A stretch of DNA of 64,000 nt from RGIG1918 sp964570895. Lineage in GTDB: Bacteria; Cyanobacteriota; Vampirovibrionia; Gastranaerophilales; Gastranaerophilaceae. The stretch is taken from the NCBI GenBank assembly GCA_964570895.1, contig CAZMZD010000001.1, positions 62,001 through 126,000 of the forward strand, written 5' to 3'. Each line of letters begins with the position of its first letter. The stretch's first letter is position 1. The position numbers and the translations under genes were made by a program. Shown piece by piece: positions 1-8,959 of this stretch. Below the pieces are notes generated by a model. The model made no database searches and had not been told where the DNA came from. It saw nothing but the letters and a program-made list of their open reading frames with translations.

Positions 1-1
1 A

Positions 2-550
2 AGTCCTTTTGTGGCGCTTATTGCAACAATTTTGAGCCTTAGAACTAATGATAAAACAACAATTGGTGCAATGCTTAGAATGCTTGAGCTTGGCAAAACT
101 CCTGAAGATTTTGCCGCCTGTGATGTTGAAAAGCTTGCGAGCGCTATTTATCCTGTCGGTTTTTATAAAAACAAAGCAGAGCAGATTATAGAATTATCTA
201 AAATTTTATGTGAAAAATATAGTTCGCAAGTTCCGGCTTCAATTGAAGAGCTTATGAAATTTAGGGGTGTGGGCAGAAAAACGGCAAACCTTGTTCTTGC
301 AAAAGGTTTTAATTTGCCTGCAATTTGTGTTGACGTGCATGTGCATAGGATTTGCAACAGGTTGGGATTTTTAAAAACCAAAACGCCGGATGAAACAGAA
401 TTAAAATTAAGAGAAATTTTACCACAAAAATTTTGGGCTGATTTCAATACACTTCTTGTAACTCATGGGCAAAATATTTGCAAACCTCAAAAACCATTGT
501 GCGAGAAGTGTTCGATAGCTAATTTGTGTAAGAGTAAAATAGTTAAATAA
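2..550 (+). CDS. nth: Endonuclease III (5' end cut off by window)
   Basis: Bifunctional DNA glycosylase/AP lyase of base-excision repair that removes oxidised pyrimidines. The frame is open from base 2, and the residues Ser-Pro-Phe before the GTG at 11 fit the conserved segment preceding the first core helix, so that GTG is an internal valine and about 30 N-terminal residues lie outside the window (the E. coli enzyme has 211). The helix-hairpin-helix GVGRKTA carries the catalytic Lys, VDVHVHR the catalytic Asp, and the C-terminus has C-x6-C-x2-C-x5-C for the [4Fe-4S] cluster. The stop is 11 bases before ilvD, so the two are probably co-transcribed. Confidence 0.95.
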   Translation, partial: SPFVALIATILSLRTNDKTTIGAMLRMLELGKTPEDFAACDVEKLASAIYPVGFYKNKAEQIIELSKILCEKYSSQVPASIEELMKFRGVGRKTANLVLAKGFNLPAICVDVHVHRICNRLGFLKTKTPDETELKLREILPQKFWADFNTLLVTHGQNICKPQKPLCEKCSIANLCKSKIVK

Positions 551-561
551 AGGATAAAAAA

Positions 562-2223
562 ATGAGAAGTGACAACGTTAAAAAAGGTATAAACAAAGCT
601 CCACACAGAGCATTGCTTTTTGCAGACGGCGTTAGCCCAAAAGCAATGGATAGGCCATTTATCGGGATTGCAAGTTCTTTTTCAGACCTTGTTCCTGGGC
701 ATGTTAATATGCGTGATTTAGAACGTCAAATTGAGAAAGGTATTCACTCTGGTGGCGGGCAAAGTTTTATTTTTGGCGTTCCTGCTGTCTGCGATGGCAT
801 TGCGATGGGGCATGACGGTATGCGCTATTCTCTTCCGAGCCGTGATTTGATTGCGGATTGTGTTGAATCTGTTGCTTCTGCTCATCAGCTTGACGGGCTC
901 GTTCTTCTTACAAATTGCGATAAAATCACCCCGGGGATGTTGATTGCAGCGCTTCGCCTTGATATTCCAACTATCGTTGTAACGGCAGGCCCCAGCCTCG
1001 ACGGTTTTTGCAAAGATGTTGACAGTTTGACATTTATCAGAGGTTCGTTTGAAGCAATTGGCAAATTAAGAGCAGGCGAAATCACTGAAGAAAGGTTGTA
1101 TGAATTTGAACAAAATTGCTGCCCGACAGCAGGCTCTTGCCAAGGTTTATACACTGCAAACACTATGGCATGCCTCACTGAAGTTATGGGTATGAGTTTG
1201 GCAGGTTGCGCGGCTGCAAGCGCTGTTAGCGCCAAAAAGAAAAGAATTGCATTTGAATCCGGTCTTGCAATTATGGACCTTGTTCGAAATAATATTACGC
1301 CAAGCCAAATTGTCACCCGCGATTCTTTAAGAAATGCTATTATTATGGACTTAGCGCTCGGTGGTTCGACAAATTCAATTCTTCACCTTCTTGCAATTGC
1401 AAGTACGGCAGGAATCGATATTTCCCTTAAAGATTTTGAAGAATTAAGCTTTAAAATTCCTCAAATCATTAAGCTTGACCCATCTTCAACCCTTACTATG
1501 TCAGACTTTGCGCGCGCAGGCGGAGTTTTGGGGGCTGAAAAAAATCTTTTAGGCCACACTCCTGAATTCAAAGATTGTATGACAGTTTCAGGCTATAAAA
1601 TTTCAGAACTGACCGAGAGTGCTTGGGTTAATCCTAACGTGATTAAACCGCTTGATAATCCTGTGACATCAAATGCCGGCCTTGCTGTTTTATATGGCAA
1701 CTTGGCACAAGAAGGCGCTGTCGTTAAAATGAGCGGCGTCGATAAAGAATGCTTTGAATTCACAGGCACTGCAAAAGTTTACGAGTCTGAAGAAGAAGCG
1801 ATGAAAGCAATTGAAGATGATGTCGTGGTTGCAGGCGATGTTGTTGTTATTCGCTATGAAGGCCCAAAAGGAGGCCCCGGTATGCGCGAAATGCTTGCGC
1901 CAACTTCTTTGATTGTGGGCAAAGGCTTAGGTAAAAAAGTTGCACTTATCACGGATGGCAGATTTTCCGGTGGCACTCGCGGTTTGTGCATCGGCCACAT
2001 CTGCCCTGAAGCTTCTATGGGTGGGCTTATTGGGCTTGTTCAAGACGGAGACAAAATTGAAATTGACATAAACAAAAGAACTTTGAATTTAGCTGTGTCT
2101 GATGAAGAAATTGCAAGAAGAAAAGCAAACTTCACTCCGCCTGAACCTAAAATTCTTAAAGGCTACCTTGCAAAATACGCAAAAACAGTTGCAAGTGCAA
2201 ACAAAGGCGCAGTTACGGTTTAG
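562..2223 (+). CDS. ilvD: Dihydroxy-acid dehydratase
   Basis: Converts dihydroxy-isovalerate and dihydroxy-methylvalerate to the 2-keto acids in valine/isoleucine synthesis; a cytoplasmic Fe-S enzyme. 553 residues, normal length. The N-terminal VPGHVNM and GIAMGHDGM segments, the cysteine of TNCDKITPGM (C119) and the CCPTAGSC motif (C186, C187, C193) are typical cluster and active-site elements, and the C-terminal half has the expected GGPGMREM and TDGRFSGGTRG motifs. The ATG follows an AGGA box. It sits between nth and an alcohol dehydrogenase with short gaps, so it is likely transcribed with both rather than in an ilv operon. Confidence 0.97.
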   Translation: MRSDNVKKGINKAPHRALLFADGVSPKAMDRPFIGIASSFSDLVPGHVNMRDLERQIEKGIHSGGGQSFIFGVPAVCDGIAMGHDGMRYSLPSRDLIADCVESVASAHQLDGLVLLTNCDKITPGMLIAALRLDIPTIVVTAGPSLDGFCKDVDSLTFIRGSFEAIGKLRAGEITEERLYEFEQNCCPTAGSCQGLYTANTMACLTEVMGMSLAGCAAASAVSAKKKRIAFESGLAIMDLVRNNITPSQIVTRDSLRNAIIMDLALGGSTNSILHLLAIASTAGIDISLKDFEELSFKIPQIIKLDPSSTLTMSDFARAGGVLGAEKNLLGHTPEFKDCMTVSGYKISELTESAWVNPNVIKPLDNPVTSNAGLAVLYGNLAQEGAVVKMSGVDKECFEFTGTAKVYESEEEAMKAIEDDVVVAGDVVVIRYEGPKGGPGMREMLAPTSLIVGKGLGKKVALITDGRFSGGTRGLCIGHICPEASMGGLIGLVQDGDKIEIDINKRTLNLAVSDEEIARRKANFTPPEPKILKGYLAKYAKTVASANKGAVTV

Positions 2224-2231
2224 GAGAAGAT

Positions 2232-3188
2232 ATGAAAGCTTTGGTTTTTGATAATGAATTAAAACTTGATAATAACTACCCAATGCCTGAATTAAAAGAA
2301 GGCGAAGTGTTAATTAAAACCTCTATGGTTGGAATTTGTAACACAGACTTTGAAATCACAAAAGGCTATATGGGCTACAAGGGCATTTTGGGGCATGAAT
2401 TTGTCGGAGTTGTTGTTGATGGCGACAAAGATTTAATCGGCAAACGTATTGTTGGCGAAATTAACCTTGCTTGTAACAATTGCTCTTATTGTGGTCATAA
2501 TCTTCAAAGGCATTGCCCTAATCGCCAAACGCTTGGAATATTTAACAAAGACGGTTGTTTTTGCGAATATTTTACGCTACCTCGCGAAAATGTTTTGCTT
2601 GTGCCCGATAATATTCCTGATGAAGAGATTGTGTTTATTGAGCCTGTTGCAGCGGCGCTTGAGATTTTAGAACAAGTTAAAATCGAGCCTCGCCACAAGG
2701 TTGCACTTTTGGGCGACGGCAAACTTGGGCTTTCAATTGCTTTAATTTTAAATGCGTATAATATTGATTTTGTTCATATTGGAAAACACGCAGATAAACT
2801 TGAAATTTCGCGCAATATGGGCTCTGCCGTGAAACTTCTTGATGATATCACCGATGAAGATAAAATGAGTTTCGATGTGGTAATTGAGGCAACAGGTTCA
2901 AAAGGCGGTTTTGAAACCTCTTTGTCGCTTGTGAAACCGCGCGGGACTTTGGTTTTGAAAAGCACAATTGCTGCGAATGAAGGTTTGAATTTAGCCTCTG
3001 TTGTTGTAAATGAAATTACAATTGTTGGCTCAAGGTGTGGGTTGTTTGCGCCCGCTATGAGGCTTTTTGCAAATAAAAAAATCGATGTGAAGCCTTTAAT
3101 TTCTAGCATTTTGCCTTTTGACAAAGCTCTTGAGGCTTTTGAATTAAATAAGAAGAAAGAAGTTATTAAAGTTCTGCTGAAATTTTAG
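2232..3188 (+). CDS. Zinc-dependent alcohol dehydrogenase-like oxidoreductase (MDR family)
   Basis: Medium-chain dehydrogenase/reductase. The catalytic zinc site is visible as C36 (GICNTD) and H55-E56 (GHE); a structural zinc site C81-x2-C84-x2-C87-x7-C95 follows. The Rossmann fingerprint GDGKLGL lies near residue 160. At 318 residues it is shorter than classical ADH (about 340-350) and resembles the threonine dehydrogenase/sorbitol dehydrogenase branch, but the substrate cannot be read from the sequence. The ATG has GGAGAA upstream and is 8 bases after the ilvD stop, so it belongs to that transcription unit. Confidence 0.85.
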   Translation: MKALVFDNELKLDNNYPMPELKEGEVLIKTSMVGICNTDFEITKGYMGYKGILGHEFVGVVVDGDKDLIGKRIVGEINLACNNCSYCGHNLQRHCPNRQTLGIFNKDGCFCEYFTLPRENVLLVPDNIPDEEIVFIEPVAAALEILEQVKIEPRHKVALLGDGKLGLSIALILNAYNIDFVHIGKHADKLEISRNMGSAVKLLDDITDEDKMSFDVVIEATGSKGGFETSLSLVKPRGTLVLKSTIAANEGLNLASVVVNEITIVGSRCGLFAPAMRLFANKKIDVKPLISSILPFDKALEAFELNKKKEVIKVLLKF

Positions 3189-3202
3189 TTTTGGCAGAAC
3201 TG

Positions 3203-3233
3203 AAACATAAGTATAACGCTTTATCTTATGTTT
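3203..3233. terminator. Inverted repeat between convergent ADH and queE genes
   Basis: A perfect 9-bp inverted repeat (AAACATAAG / CTTATGTTT, 13-base loop) lies just after the ADH stop and overlaps the last codons of queE. The stem is A+T-rich and the T-tracts are short, so terminator activity in either direction is only probable. Confidence 0.4.
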
Positions 3234-3916
3234 AAAAACTTGTGCGTTTGCGGAATTAGCCTTATATTTTCGTATTTTGCATAAAATTTGCTAAATATAG
3301 TGTCCGGCACAAAATCTTTATCCATCGGCATTTTGGGCTGGAGTATAACTGTTGTATTATTTTTGCTTGCAATTTTTATGCAGCTTTCAATTTCTTCATT
3401 GGTAATATTTTTATCGAACACTATTTTTATAAAAAAGTTTTTGGCGCTAGCTGCAATATCTGCAAATTTTTGATTATCTTCAAATCTGTTTTCTTCGCCG
3501 GTTGCGCTTTTTAGTTTTATATCCATTGCAACTGTATTTACGCAATCAAGCACATCTTCAAGTTTTTTCCAAAGCGTGCCATTTGTTTCGAGGTAATAAT
3601 TTGCGCTATATTTTTTTGTTAATTCTTTTATAAAATCGCTATGTAAAAGCGGCTCACCCCCCGTGAGCGAAACGGTGCGCGCCTCTTTTTCTTTAAGTGT
3701 GTTTGCTAATTCTTCCGCGGTCATCTCTTTTGAAATTTCTTTTTTATGGTTCGTGTCGCAAAAGGCGCAATTTAGGTTGCAGCCAGAGAACCTCACAAAT
3801 GTTTGCATTTCGCCAACAAACAAGCCTTCGCCTTGAATTGAGTTAAAAATTTCTACAATATGCGCTTTCTTGCTTGTGTTTTCATTATTCAAAGAGCTCT
3901 TTTCGTACATCTTCAT
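3221..3916 (-). CDS. queE: 7-carboxy-7-deazaguanine synthase (radical SAM)
   Basis: Radical SAM enzyme that makes CDG from 6-carboxytetrahydropterin in queuosine/7-deazapurine synthesis. Near the N-terminus it has the family start motif EIFNSIQGEG followed by the cluster-binding cysteines in SGCNLNCAFCDT (CxxxCxxC), and SLTGGEPLLH is the SAM-binding GGEP motif. 231 residues, typical length. The start overlaps the 3' end of the dnaJ gene by 32 bases, implying translational coupling. A second ATG two codons downstream is an equally possible start. No other que genes are in the window. Confidence 0.9.
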   Translation of the reverse strand: MKMYEKSSLNNENTSKKAHIVEIFNSIQGEGLFVGEMQTFVRFSGCNLNCAFCDTNHKKEISKEMTAEELANTLKEKEARTVSLTGGEPLLHSDFIKELTKKYSANYYLETNGTLWKKLEDVLDCVNTVAMDIKLKSATGEENRFEDNQKFADIAASAKNFFIKIVFDKNITNEEIESCIKIASKNNTTVILQPKMPMDKDFVPDTIFSKFYAKYENIRLIPQTHKFLNIR

Positions 3917-4877
3917 TTTCCAATTCTTGTAATTCTTTATATTTTTTTATGATATCAATAGTTGGTTTTTGCGGGCTGCAAATTTTTGCAATAACAATTA
4001 GTTCGCTTCTTTTGCCTGTGTTTGCGTTTCCTATACCGGAGTTTAAAATTTTAAACTTGTCCCCTGAATTCGTTTGTGGGGGGATTTTAATGGTTGTGTT
4101 GCCAACAGGCGTTGGAATTGTTATGCTTGCGCCAAGGAGTGCTTCGTATGGCGTGATTGGCACTTCCAATATTGCAACTCCGCCTTCAAACTTAAAAACA
4201 TTTTTTTGAATAACTTTTATTATGATTATTAAATCACCTGTTTTTCCGCCATATTTTCCGAGTTTTCCTTCCCCTTTTACTTTGATTTTGCTTCCGGATT
4301 TTACGTTTTTAGGAATTGTGATTGTAATTTTTTTGTGTATGCTTTTTTCGCCGGTGCCTCCGCAGTGGCTGCATTTTGCGCCATTTGCAAATTTTCTTCC
4401 TTCGCATTTTGGGCAAGGTTCGCTATGTAGAATATTAATTTTTTTGGTTATCCCGTTTGCAGCTTCTTTTCCCGTAATTTCAACAATTGTGTTTATATTT
4501 TCGCCGTCAACTTTAAAATCTTCTGCTTTTTTATATTTTTTATTTTTTAAAATTTTATCGAAAAACCCTTCTTCTTTTTTTGTTTGTTCTTTTTTGGGTT
4601 TTGCTTCAGGCTGTTTTTCTTCTTGTCTTTCTTTTTTAGGTTTTTTTTCTTCATCTCTTGCGTTTGCAATAATTCCGTGTAAAGTGTCGTGTTGCAGCCT
4701 TTTTACGTCATCGGATAAAATTTCAAACGCCATATTTATTTTTTTAAATATTTCCTCTGCGCCCGCGTCTTTATTTATATCAGGGTGATATTTTCTGACC
4801 AATTTTTTATACGCAGATTTAATCTCTTCAAGACTAGCGTTTGTTGGTATATTTAAAATGTTATAGCAATTTTCCAT
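3885..4877 (-). CDS. dnaJ: DnaJ-family co-chaperone with a half-size zinc domain
   Basis: Hsp40 co-chaperone that stimulates DnaK ATPase. J domain at residues 4-68 with HPD at 31-33. A charged Lys/Glu linker (about 75-120) replaces the usual Gly/Phe region. The cysteine-rich part contains only two CxxCxG repeats (C155/C158 and C169/C172), enough for one zinc site, whereas classical DnaJ has four repeats and two sites. The C-terminal substrate-binding beta domains are present (ITIPKNVKSGSKIKVKGEGKLG; GNTTIKIPPQTNSGDKFKI). 330 residues, shorter than the about 375 of DnaJ. No dnaK or grpE is nearby; queE overlaps its end. The start lies 7 bases after a TAAAAT -10 element. Confidence 0.88.
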   Translation of the reverse strand: MENCYNILNIPTNASLEEIKSAYKKLVRKYHPDINKDAGAEEIFKKINMAFEILSDDVKRLQHDTLHGIIANARDEEKKPKKERQEEKQPEAKPKKEQTKKEEGFFDKILKNKKYKKAEDFKVDGENINTIVEITGKEAANGITKKINILHSEPCPKCEGRKFANGAKCSHCGGTGEKSIHKKITITIPKNVKSGSKIKVKGEGKLGKYGGKTGDLIIIIKVIQKNVFKFEGGVAILEVPITPYEALLGASITIPTPVGNTTIKIPPQTNSGDKFKILNSGIGNANTGKRSELIVIAKICSPQKPTIDIIKKYKELQELENEDVRKELFE

Positions 4878-4884
4878 TATATTT

Positions 4885-4912
4885 ATTTTACTAAAATAAA
4901 AAAAAATTCCAA
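4885..4912 (-). promoter_or_regulatory. dnaJ promoter, leaderless type
   Basis: Read on the minus strand: TTGGAA (4912-4907), a 16-base spacer, TAAAAT (4890-4885), then 7 bases to the ATG at 4877. No Shine-Dalgarno is visible. The -35 hexamer lies inside the terminator stem of the gene upstream. Confidence 0.5.
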
Positions 4913-4931
4913 CGTAATACTCGCTGGAATT
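4897..4931 (-). terminator. Rho-independent terminator of the nucleotidyltransferase gene
   Basis: On the minus strand a 10-bp stem (arms 4931-4922 and 4914-4905, one G-U pair, 7-base loop) is followed by eight T in a row. It lies 26 bases after the stop of the gene ending at 4957. Confidence 0.85.
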
Positions 4932-4956
4932 TTCCTTGTGGGTAGTATTAGTTTTT

Positions 4957-6669
4957 TTAAGAAACTATAATGTTTCCTTCCATATTTACAACATTATATT
5001 TTTCCTTGAAACCTTCAACGGCTCTTTCTGATTCCGGAGTCATTGTGATAACGCCCGTTTGAACATCAGAACTTGCCATAATGTCTTTTAAAATTGCGTC
5101 CGGAACGCCATAATATTTATTAAATTCAGGTGATTCAATATTTCTTCTTGTTTCGTCTGCAACATCGTGAATGATGTTTGTGTATGCTTCAGCAGAGCCG
5201 ATATCATCCCACACGGCAAGTTTTCCGCCTTTTGCTTCGAGTGGCACTGTGTAAACTTTCATTGGCTCGCCTTTTTCATTAACAAGTTTGCCTTCTTCAG
5301 CAAGTTTAACTATTGTTGGCATTAAGTCTGCACCAAGGCCAACATCGCCCAATTGCTTGAAGTTATGGTTTTTAAGAACAGAAACTGCTTCTTTACTCAA
5401 GAAATACATTCCTGGGTTTGCCATATAATTATCGCCAATTTCTGCAAGGCGAACTTTTTCGCGAGCTTCTTTTTCTTCTTGAGTTGCGTTTTCAGGAAGG
5501 TCATTAATATATTTTGGTTTTTCAACAAATTCTTTAATTACTAAATTGTTGTCTTTATCTGCTTCGACGCCAAGCAAACCGAATGATTTTGCTCTTGCTT
5601 CTGTCACAGGGTAATATGGAATTACAGCAGCTGCGTTTGGCAATGTTTTTAGCGCGTTATATGCTCTTGTGATATCTGCGTTTGTGAAAATGTCTGCGTT
5701 TAAGATGATTGCGTCTTTATCTTCCGGAATTACACCTTTTTTAAGTGCTTCTGCAAATGCGCCGCCGTCTGTGCCGTATTCTTCAACATGGACTACATCA
5801 TCTGATTCTGCTAATTCGTGTTTTTGGCTTAAATATGTGATTGCGTCATCTTCATCAATAATTCCTGCTTGTGCGCCCATATTGAGTGTTGTGCCCATAA
5901 TTCTATAATTTTCATTTCTTGGCAAATAACTTGATGGTTTGTTTTCTGTTCCGTCGCCCAAAATGCTGCTTACGTTTTCAAATCTTTCGCCAAAACCGCC
6001 TGCAGGAATAAGAAGGCTTGGATTGTTTTCTTTAACAACTTCTTTATAGTCGCCTTTAGGTGCGTCTAGGTAATAATTTTTATCGTAATATTTTTCAACG
6101 GCACCTTTGGTTTTAGCTTCTTTGTTTAAAGTTGAAACATATAAGTTGCCTTTGAATGCAAGGTTTCCTGCTTGCATTTTTTTCTTAGGGTCGTTAATTC
6201 TTAAAGTAAATGCGCCATCTTGTGTTTCAAGAATGCTTCCTTGAAGAAACATTGCTTTTTTACCTCTTAAAGATTTGTCTGAAATCACTACGTTATGGTT
6301 ATATTTCCCTTTTGTATATTCCATAGTTGGAACAGGTTTGCCTTCTTTTGCTTGCGCATAAAGCACTTCTTCGCCTTTATCATTTGTGATTTTAATTTCT
6401 TTTGAGCCTTCGTTTTGGCGAACTGCGATGTGAACTCCGCCTTCATATAATTTTTTAGCTTTTTTATCATCTGCGCTAAAATCTGATTCTGAAATATTGA
6501 TATCTTGTTCTAAAGCGAATAAATTAGGAATTTTTATTCCTTTTGAAGTCATAAAAGATTGTGTATATTCATCGAATTTATCGATACTTTCGCCTCTGAA
6601 TGACGGTTTTGTCATATAAGGAGAAGAAAAATTTTTAACCTGATACATTGAAATAGAATTTACATTCAT
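4957..6669 (-). CDS. Nucleotidyltransferase-domain protein with a 215-residue N-terminal extension
   Basis: The C-terminal part (from about residue 217) resembles sugar-phosphate nucleotidyltransferases such as glucose-1-phosphate adenylyl-/thymidylyltransferase: IPAGGFGERF (224-230 core) matches the nucleotide-binding loop, AIILNADIFTNADI the metal-binding Asp region, and EFVEKPKY the conserved EKP. The first 215 residues match nothing I recognise. The ATG at 6669 is chosen over an upstream in-frame ATG (6720) because AAGAAAGGTG lies about 9 bases before it and the product then begins MNVNSIS and reaches KPSFRGES, like other leader-bearing proteins here. 570 residues. Transcribed alone; substrate unknown. 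Confidence 0.75.
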   Translation of the reverse strand: MNVNSISMYQVKNFSSPYMTKPSFRGESIDKFDEYTQSFMTSKGIKIPNLFALEQDINISESDFSADDKKAKKLYEGGVHIAVRQNEGSKEIKITNDKGEEVLYAQAKEGKPVPTMEYTKGKYNHNVVISDKSLRGKKAMFLQGSILETQDGAFTLRINDPKKKMQAGNLAFKGNLYVSTLNKEAKTKGAVEKYYDKNYYLDAPKGDYKEVVKENNPSLLIPAGGFGERFENVSSILGDGTENKPSSYLPRNENYRIMGTTLNMGAQAGIIDEDDAITYLSQKHELAESDDVVHVEEYGTDGGAFAEALKKGVIPEDKDAIILNADIFTNADITRAYNALKTLPNAAAVIPYYPVTEARAKSFGLLGVEADKDNNLVIKEFVEKPKYINDLPENATQEEKEAREKVRLAEIGDNYMANPGMYFLSKEAVSVLKNHNFKQLGDVGLGADLMPTIVKLAEEGKLVNEKGEPMKVYTVPLEAKGGKLAVWDDIGSAEAYTNIIHDVADETRRNIESPEFNKYYGVPDAILKDIMASSDVQTGVITMTPESERAVEGFKEKYNVVNMEGNIIVS

Positions 6670-6855
6670 TACTTTGACACCTTTCTTGATTTTTAAACGT
6701 ATACCCTCAAAGTCCCTCAAGATATTTTTTTGCTTTTTTCTTGTTTTTTGTTACAAAACTTTATAATTTGCTCTCTTTTTGTAAAGTTTTGTAAGACTTT
6801 TTCCGTCTATTGATTATGGGTTCTGATATATTTTTTTATATACTTAGGTGTACCT

Positions 6856-7752
6856 ATGATTGAATTAGACGTAAACTTAACATACCTTACGCATTATTTT
6901 AATATTAGCACGGAGCGACTTAATAAGTACCGTGGTAAAAGTGTTGACAATATTATCGAAGAAGAAGTTAAAGCGGGAAATAATGACGCATTAAGGTTTG
7001 CTTCTGCCATAAAAGATGCGGATGAAGTTTCAAAATTATTGTGCCTTGCAAGTGCTGATAACAGATTTTTAATCATTAAATCTTTATCCGATAAAGATTT
7101 GTCCAAAATTCTTGAGCAGCTTGACTCTTCTCAACTTGCATGGGGGCTAAACTTTTTAAACAAAGATATTATCATGAAATTGATGAATGAACTTCCCCAA
7201 GAGCAGCTTTTACAGGTTGTTTTCCAAAGATATACCTTTGATAATATTGTTGAGCAAATGCAAGAATATGAAGTTAATGAATTTTTGCAAAGAACGGAAA
7301 TTGACCGCGATGCAATTATGGAGTGTTTTGGTCAGTTTAATAAAAAATTCTTAAATAAAATTATGTTCCAAGTGACAGGTCAAGATTATCAACACAAAAG
7401 CAAACGTGAAATATTTGACTATATGAATAGTCTTGATGATAACGGGTTCAATAATTTTGTGTTAAATATGGATTTATTCCAAAAACAAACGCTCACATAT
7501 TTCTTGTGCCAAAACAACAACGAATTAATGTTGCTTTTAGATCAAAAATCTATTTCAAGGCCAATGCTCGAGTTAAATAAAGAAGAAATTGTGACTTGCC
7601 TTGAAGTTTTGGACCCTGAATTTATACTGCCAATGTTGGATGAGCTGCCGCGCGAGCTTCTAGATGTTGTTGCAACGCAAATTGAAGTCGACGATTTTGC
7701 AGAACTTCTTATAAAAGAATTTCCTGAAGTTTTAGAAAATATAAGTTTTTAG
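6856..7752 (+). CDS. Helical-repeat protein, FliG/MgtE-N-like
   Basis: 298-residue soluble protein with no signal peptide or membrane segment. It is built of short Leu-rich helices in tandem (for example LSDKDLSKILEQLDSSQL, FLNKDIIMKLMNELPQEQLL, LDPEFILPMLDELPRELLDVV), the pattern of the superhelical MgtE N-domain/FliG middle domain. No catalytic motif is visible. The ATG follows the symmetrical element TAGGTGTACCTA, which may supply a weak Shine-Dalgarno, and a TATACT -10 at 6839-6844. An orphan fliR is present 40 kb away, so a link to the flagellar/type III apparatus is possible but speculative. Confidence 0.7.
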   Translation: MIELDVNLTYLTHYFNISTERLNKYRGKSVDNIIEEEVKAGNNDALRFASAIKDADEVSKLLCLASADNRFLIIKSLSDKDLSKILEQLDSSQLAWGLNFLNKDIIMKLMNELPQEQLLQVVFQRYTFDNIVEQMQEYEVNEFLQRTEIDRDAIMECFGQFNKKFLNKIMFQVTGQDYQHKSKREIFDYMNSLDDNGFNNFVLNMDLFQKQTLTYFLCQNNNELMLLLDQKSISRPMLELNKEEIVTCLEVLDPEFILPMLDELPRELLDVVATQIEVDDFAELLIKEFPEVLENISF

Positions 7753-7822
7753 TTTTAGTTTTAGTTGGTTCGCGTGCTTTTGTTTGCAACGATAGCACCT
7801 TGCAGAGGGCGCAAGAAACAAT

Positions 7823-8959
7823 TTAAACTTCGAGCCAATTTAGCACAGTGTCTGCAAGGAAGGTAAAACTTTCTTTTGTGCCTTCATTTTTTGGTGTGTA
7901 ATTTTTCCCGTAAATTAAGAATGGAACTTGCTCACGAGTGTGGTCTGTGCCTTTGTGCGTTGGGTCGCAACCGTGGTCTGCTGTAATAATCAAAATTGTG
8001 TCGTCTGAAATTGCATTAATTATTTTTGGTAAAAATGCGTCAATTTCTTCAATTGCACCCTTGTAGCCTATAACATCTCTTCTGTGACCGAATAACATAT
8101 CTGTATCAACAAGGTTTGTGAAAATTAAGTTCGCGTCGTCCGTTTTTATTGTTTCAAGGGTTTTTTCAAGCCCGTCCGCGTTCGATGAAGTCGTTACGTA
8201 TCTTGTGATACCCGAGCCAACGAAAATATCTCTAATTTTGCCTACGCCAAACACATCTGCGCCCGCTTTTTCGATTTTATTAAGCATTGTGTCCGCTGGT
8301 GGCGCAACTGAATAATCATGGCGAAGCCCGCCAATTCTTGTGGGTTTTCCGTCAATTACCCTGTATGGCCTTGCAATTACTCTTGAAATTCCATATCCGT
8401 TATCTAAGATTTTTCTTGCAATTTTGCACCATTCATAAAGTGTTTCAACAGGAATTACATCGATATCCACTGCAATTTGGAACACGCTATCAGCTGATGT
8501 GTAGATTATCGGGTATTTTGTTTTTTGATGTTCATCGTTTAAATCTTCAATAATTTTTGTGCCGGAGGCAGGTATGTTTCCTAAAATTCCGCCGCAATTT
8601 GTTTGTTTTATAAATTCATCAATCAATTCTTTTGGAAATTCTTTATAAGTTTTAAAGGGCTCTTTAAGCACTAGCCCTGCAATTTCCCAATGGCCTGTCG
8701 TCGTATCTTTTCCTTCAGATTTCATCTTTGCAATGCCGTAGCTTGCAAGAGGCTTGTCTGCGGGCTTCACGCCTTTAATCGGTAAAATGTTTCCAAGCCC
8801 TAATTTTTCAAACGTCGGAACGTTAAGCCCGCCTGTTACGGTTGCAATGTTACACAGCGTGTTTGCGCTTAGTTCATCTCCATATTTTTCAGCGTCCGGA
8901 AGCGCGCCGCAGCCCATTGAATCTATAACTATAATTACTGCTTTTTTGTTTTTATTCAT
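7823..8959 (-). CDS. deoB: Phosphopentomutase
   Basis: Interconverts ribose-1-/deoxyribose-1-phosphate and the 5-phosphates in nucleoside salvage; alkaline phosphatase superfamily metalloenzyme. Residues 8-17 IVIDSMGCGA contain the metal Asp, SEGKDTTTGHWE holds the phosphorylated Thr, and LVDTDMLFGHRRD, ITADHGCDPTHKGTDHTRE are metal-binding segments near the C-terminus. 378 residues, normal length. Its start overlaps by 8 bases the end of the PLP-enzyme gene upstream, so the two are translated from one mRNA. Confidence 0.95.
   Translation of the reverse strand: MNKNKKAVIIVIDSMGCGALPDAEKYGDELSANTLCNIATVTGGLNVPTFEKLGLGNILPIKGVKPADKPLASYGIAKMKSEGKDTTTGHWEIAGLVLKEPFKTYKEFPKELIDEFIKQTNCGGILGNIPASGTKIIEDLNDEHQKTKYPIIYTSADSVFQIAVDIDVIPVETLYEWCKIARKILDNGYGISRVIARPYRVIDGKPTRIGGLRHDYSVAPPADTMLNKIEKAGADVFGVGKIRDIFVGSGITRYVTTSSNADGLEKTLETIKTDDANLIFTNLVDTDMLFGHRRDVIGYKGAIEEIDAFLPKIINAISDDTILIITADHGCDPTHKGTDHTREQVPFLIYGKNYTPKNEGTKESFTFLADTVLNWLEV

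Noticed and set aside
4222..4788. A 188-residue plus-strand frame rich in Phe and Ser
   Set aside because: Antisense to dnaJ, composition explained by the Lys/Glu linker on the other strand.
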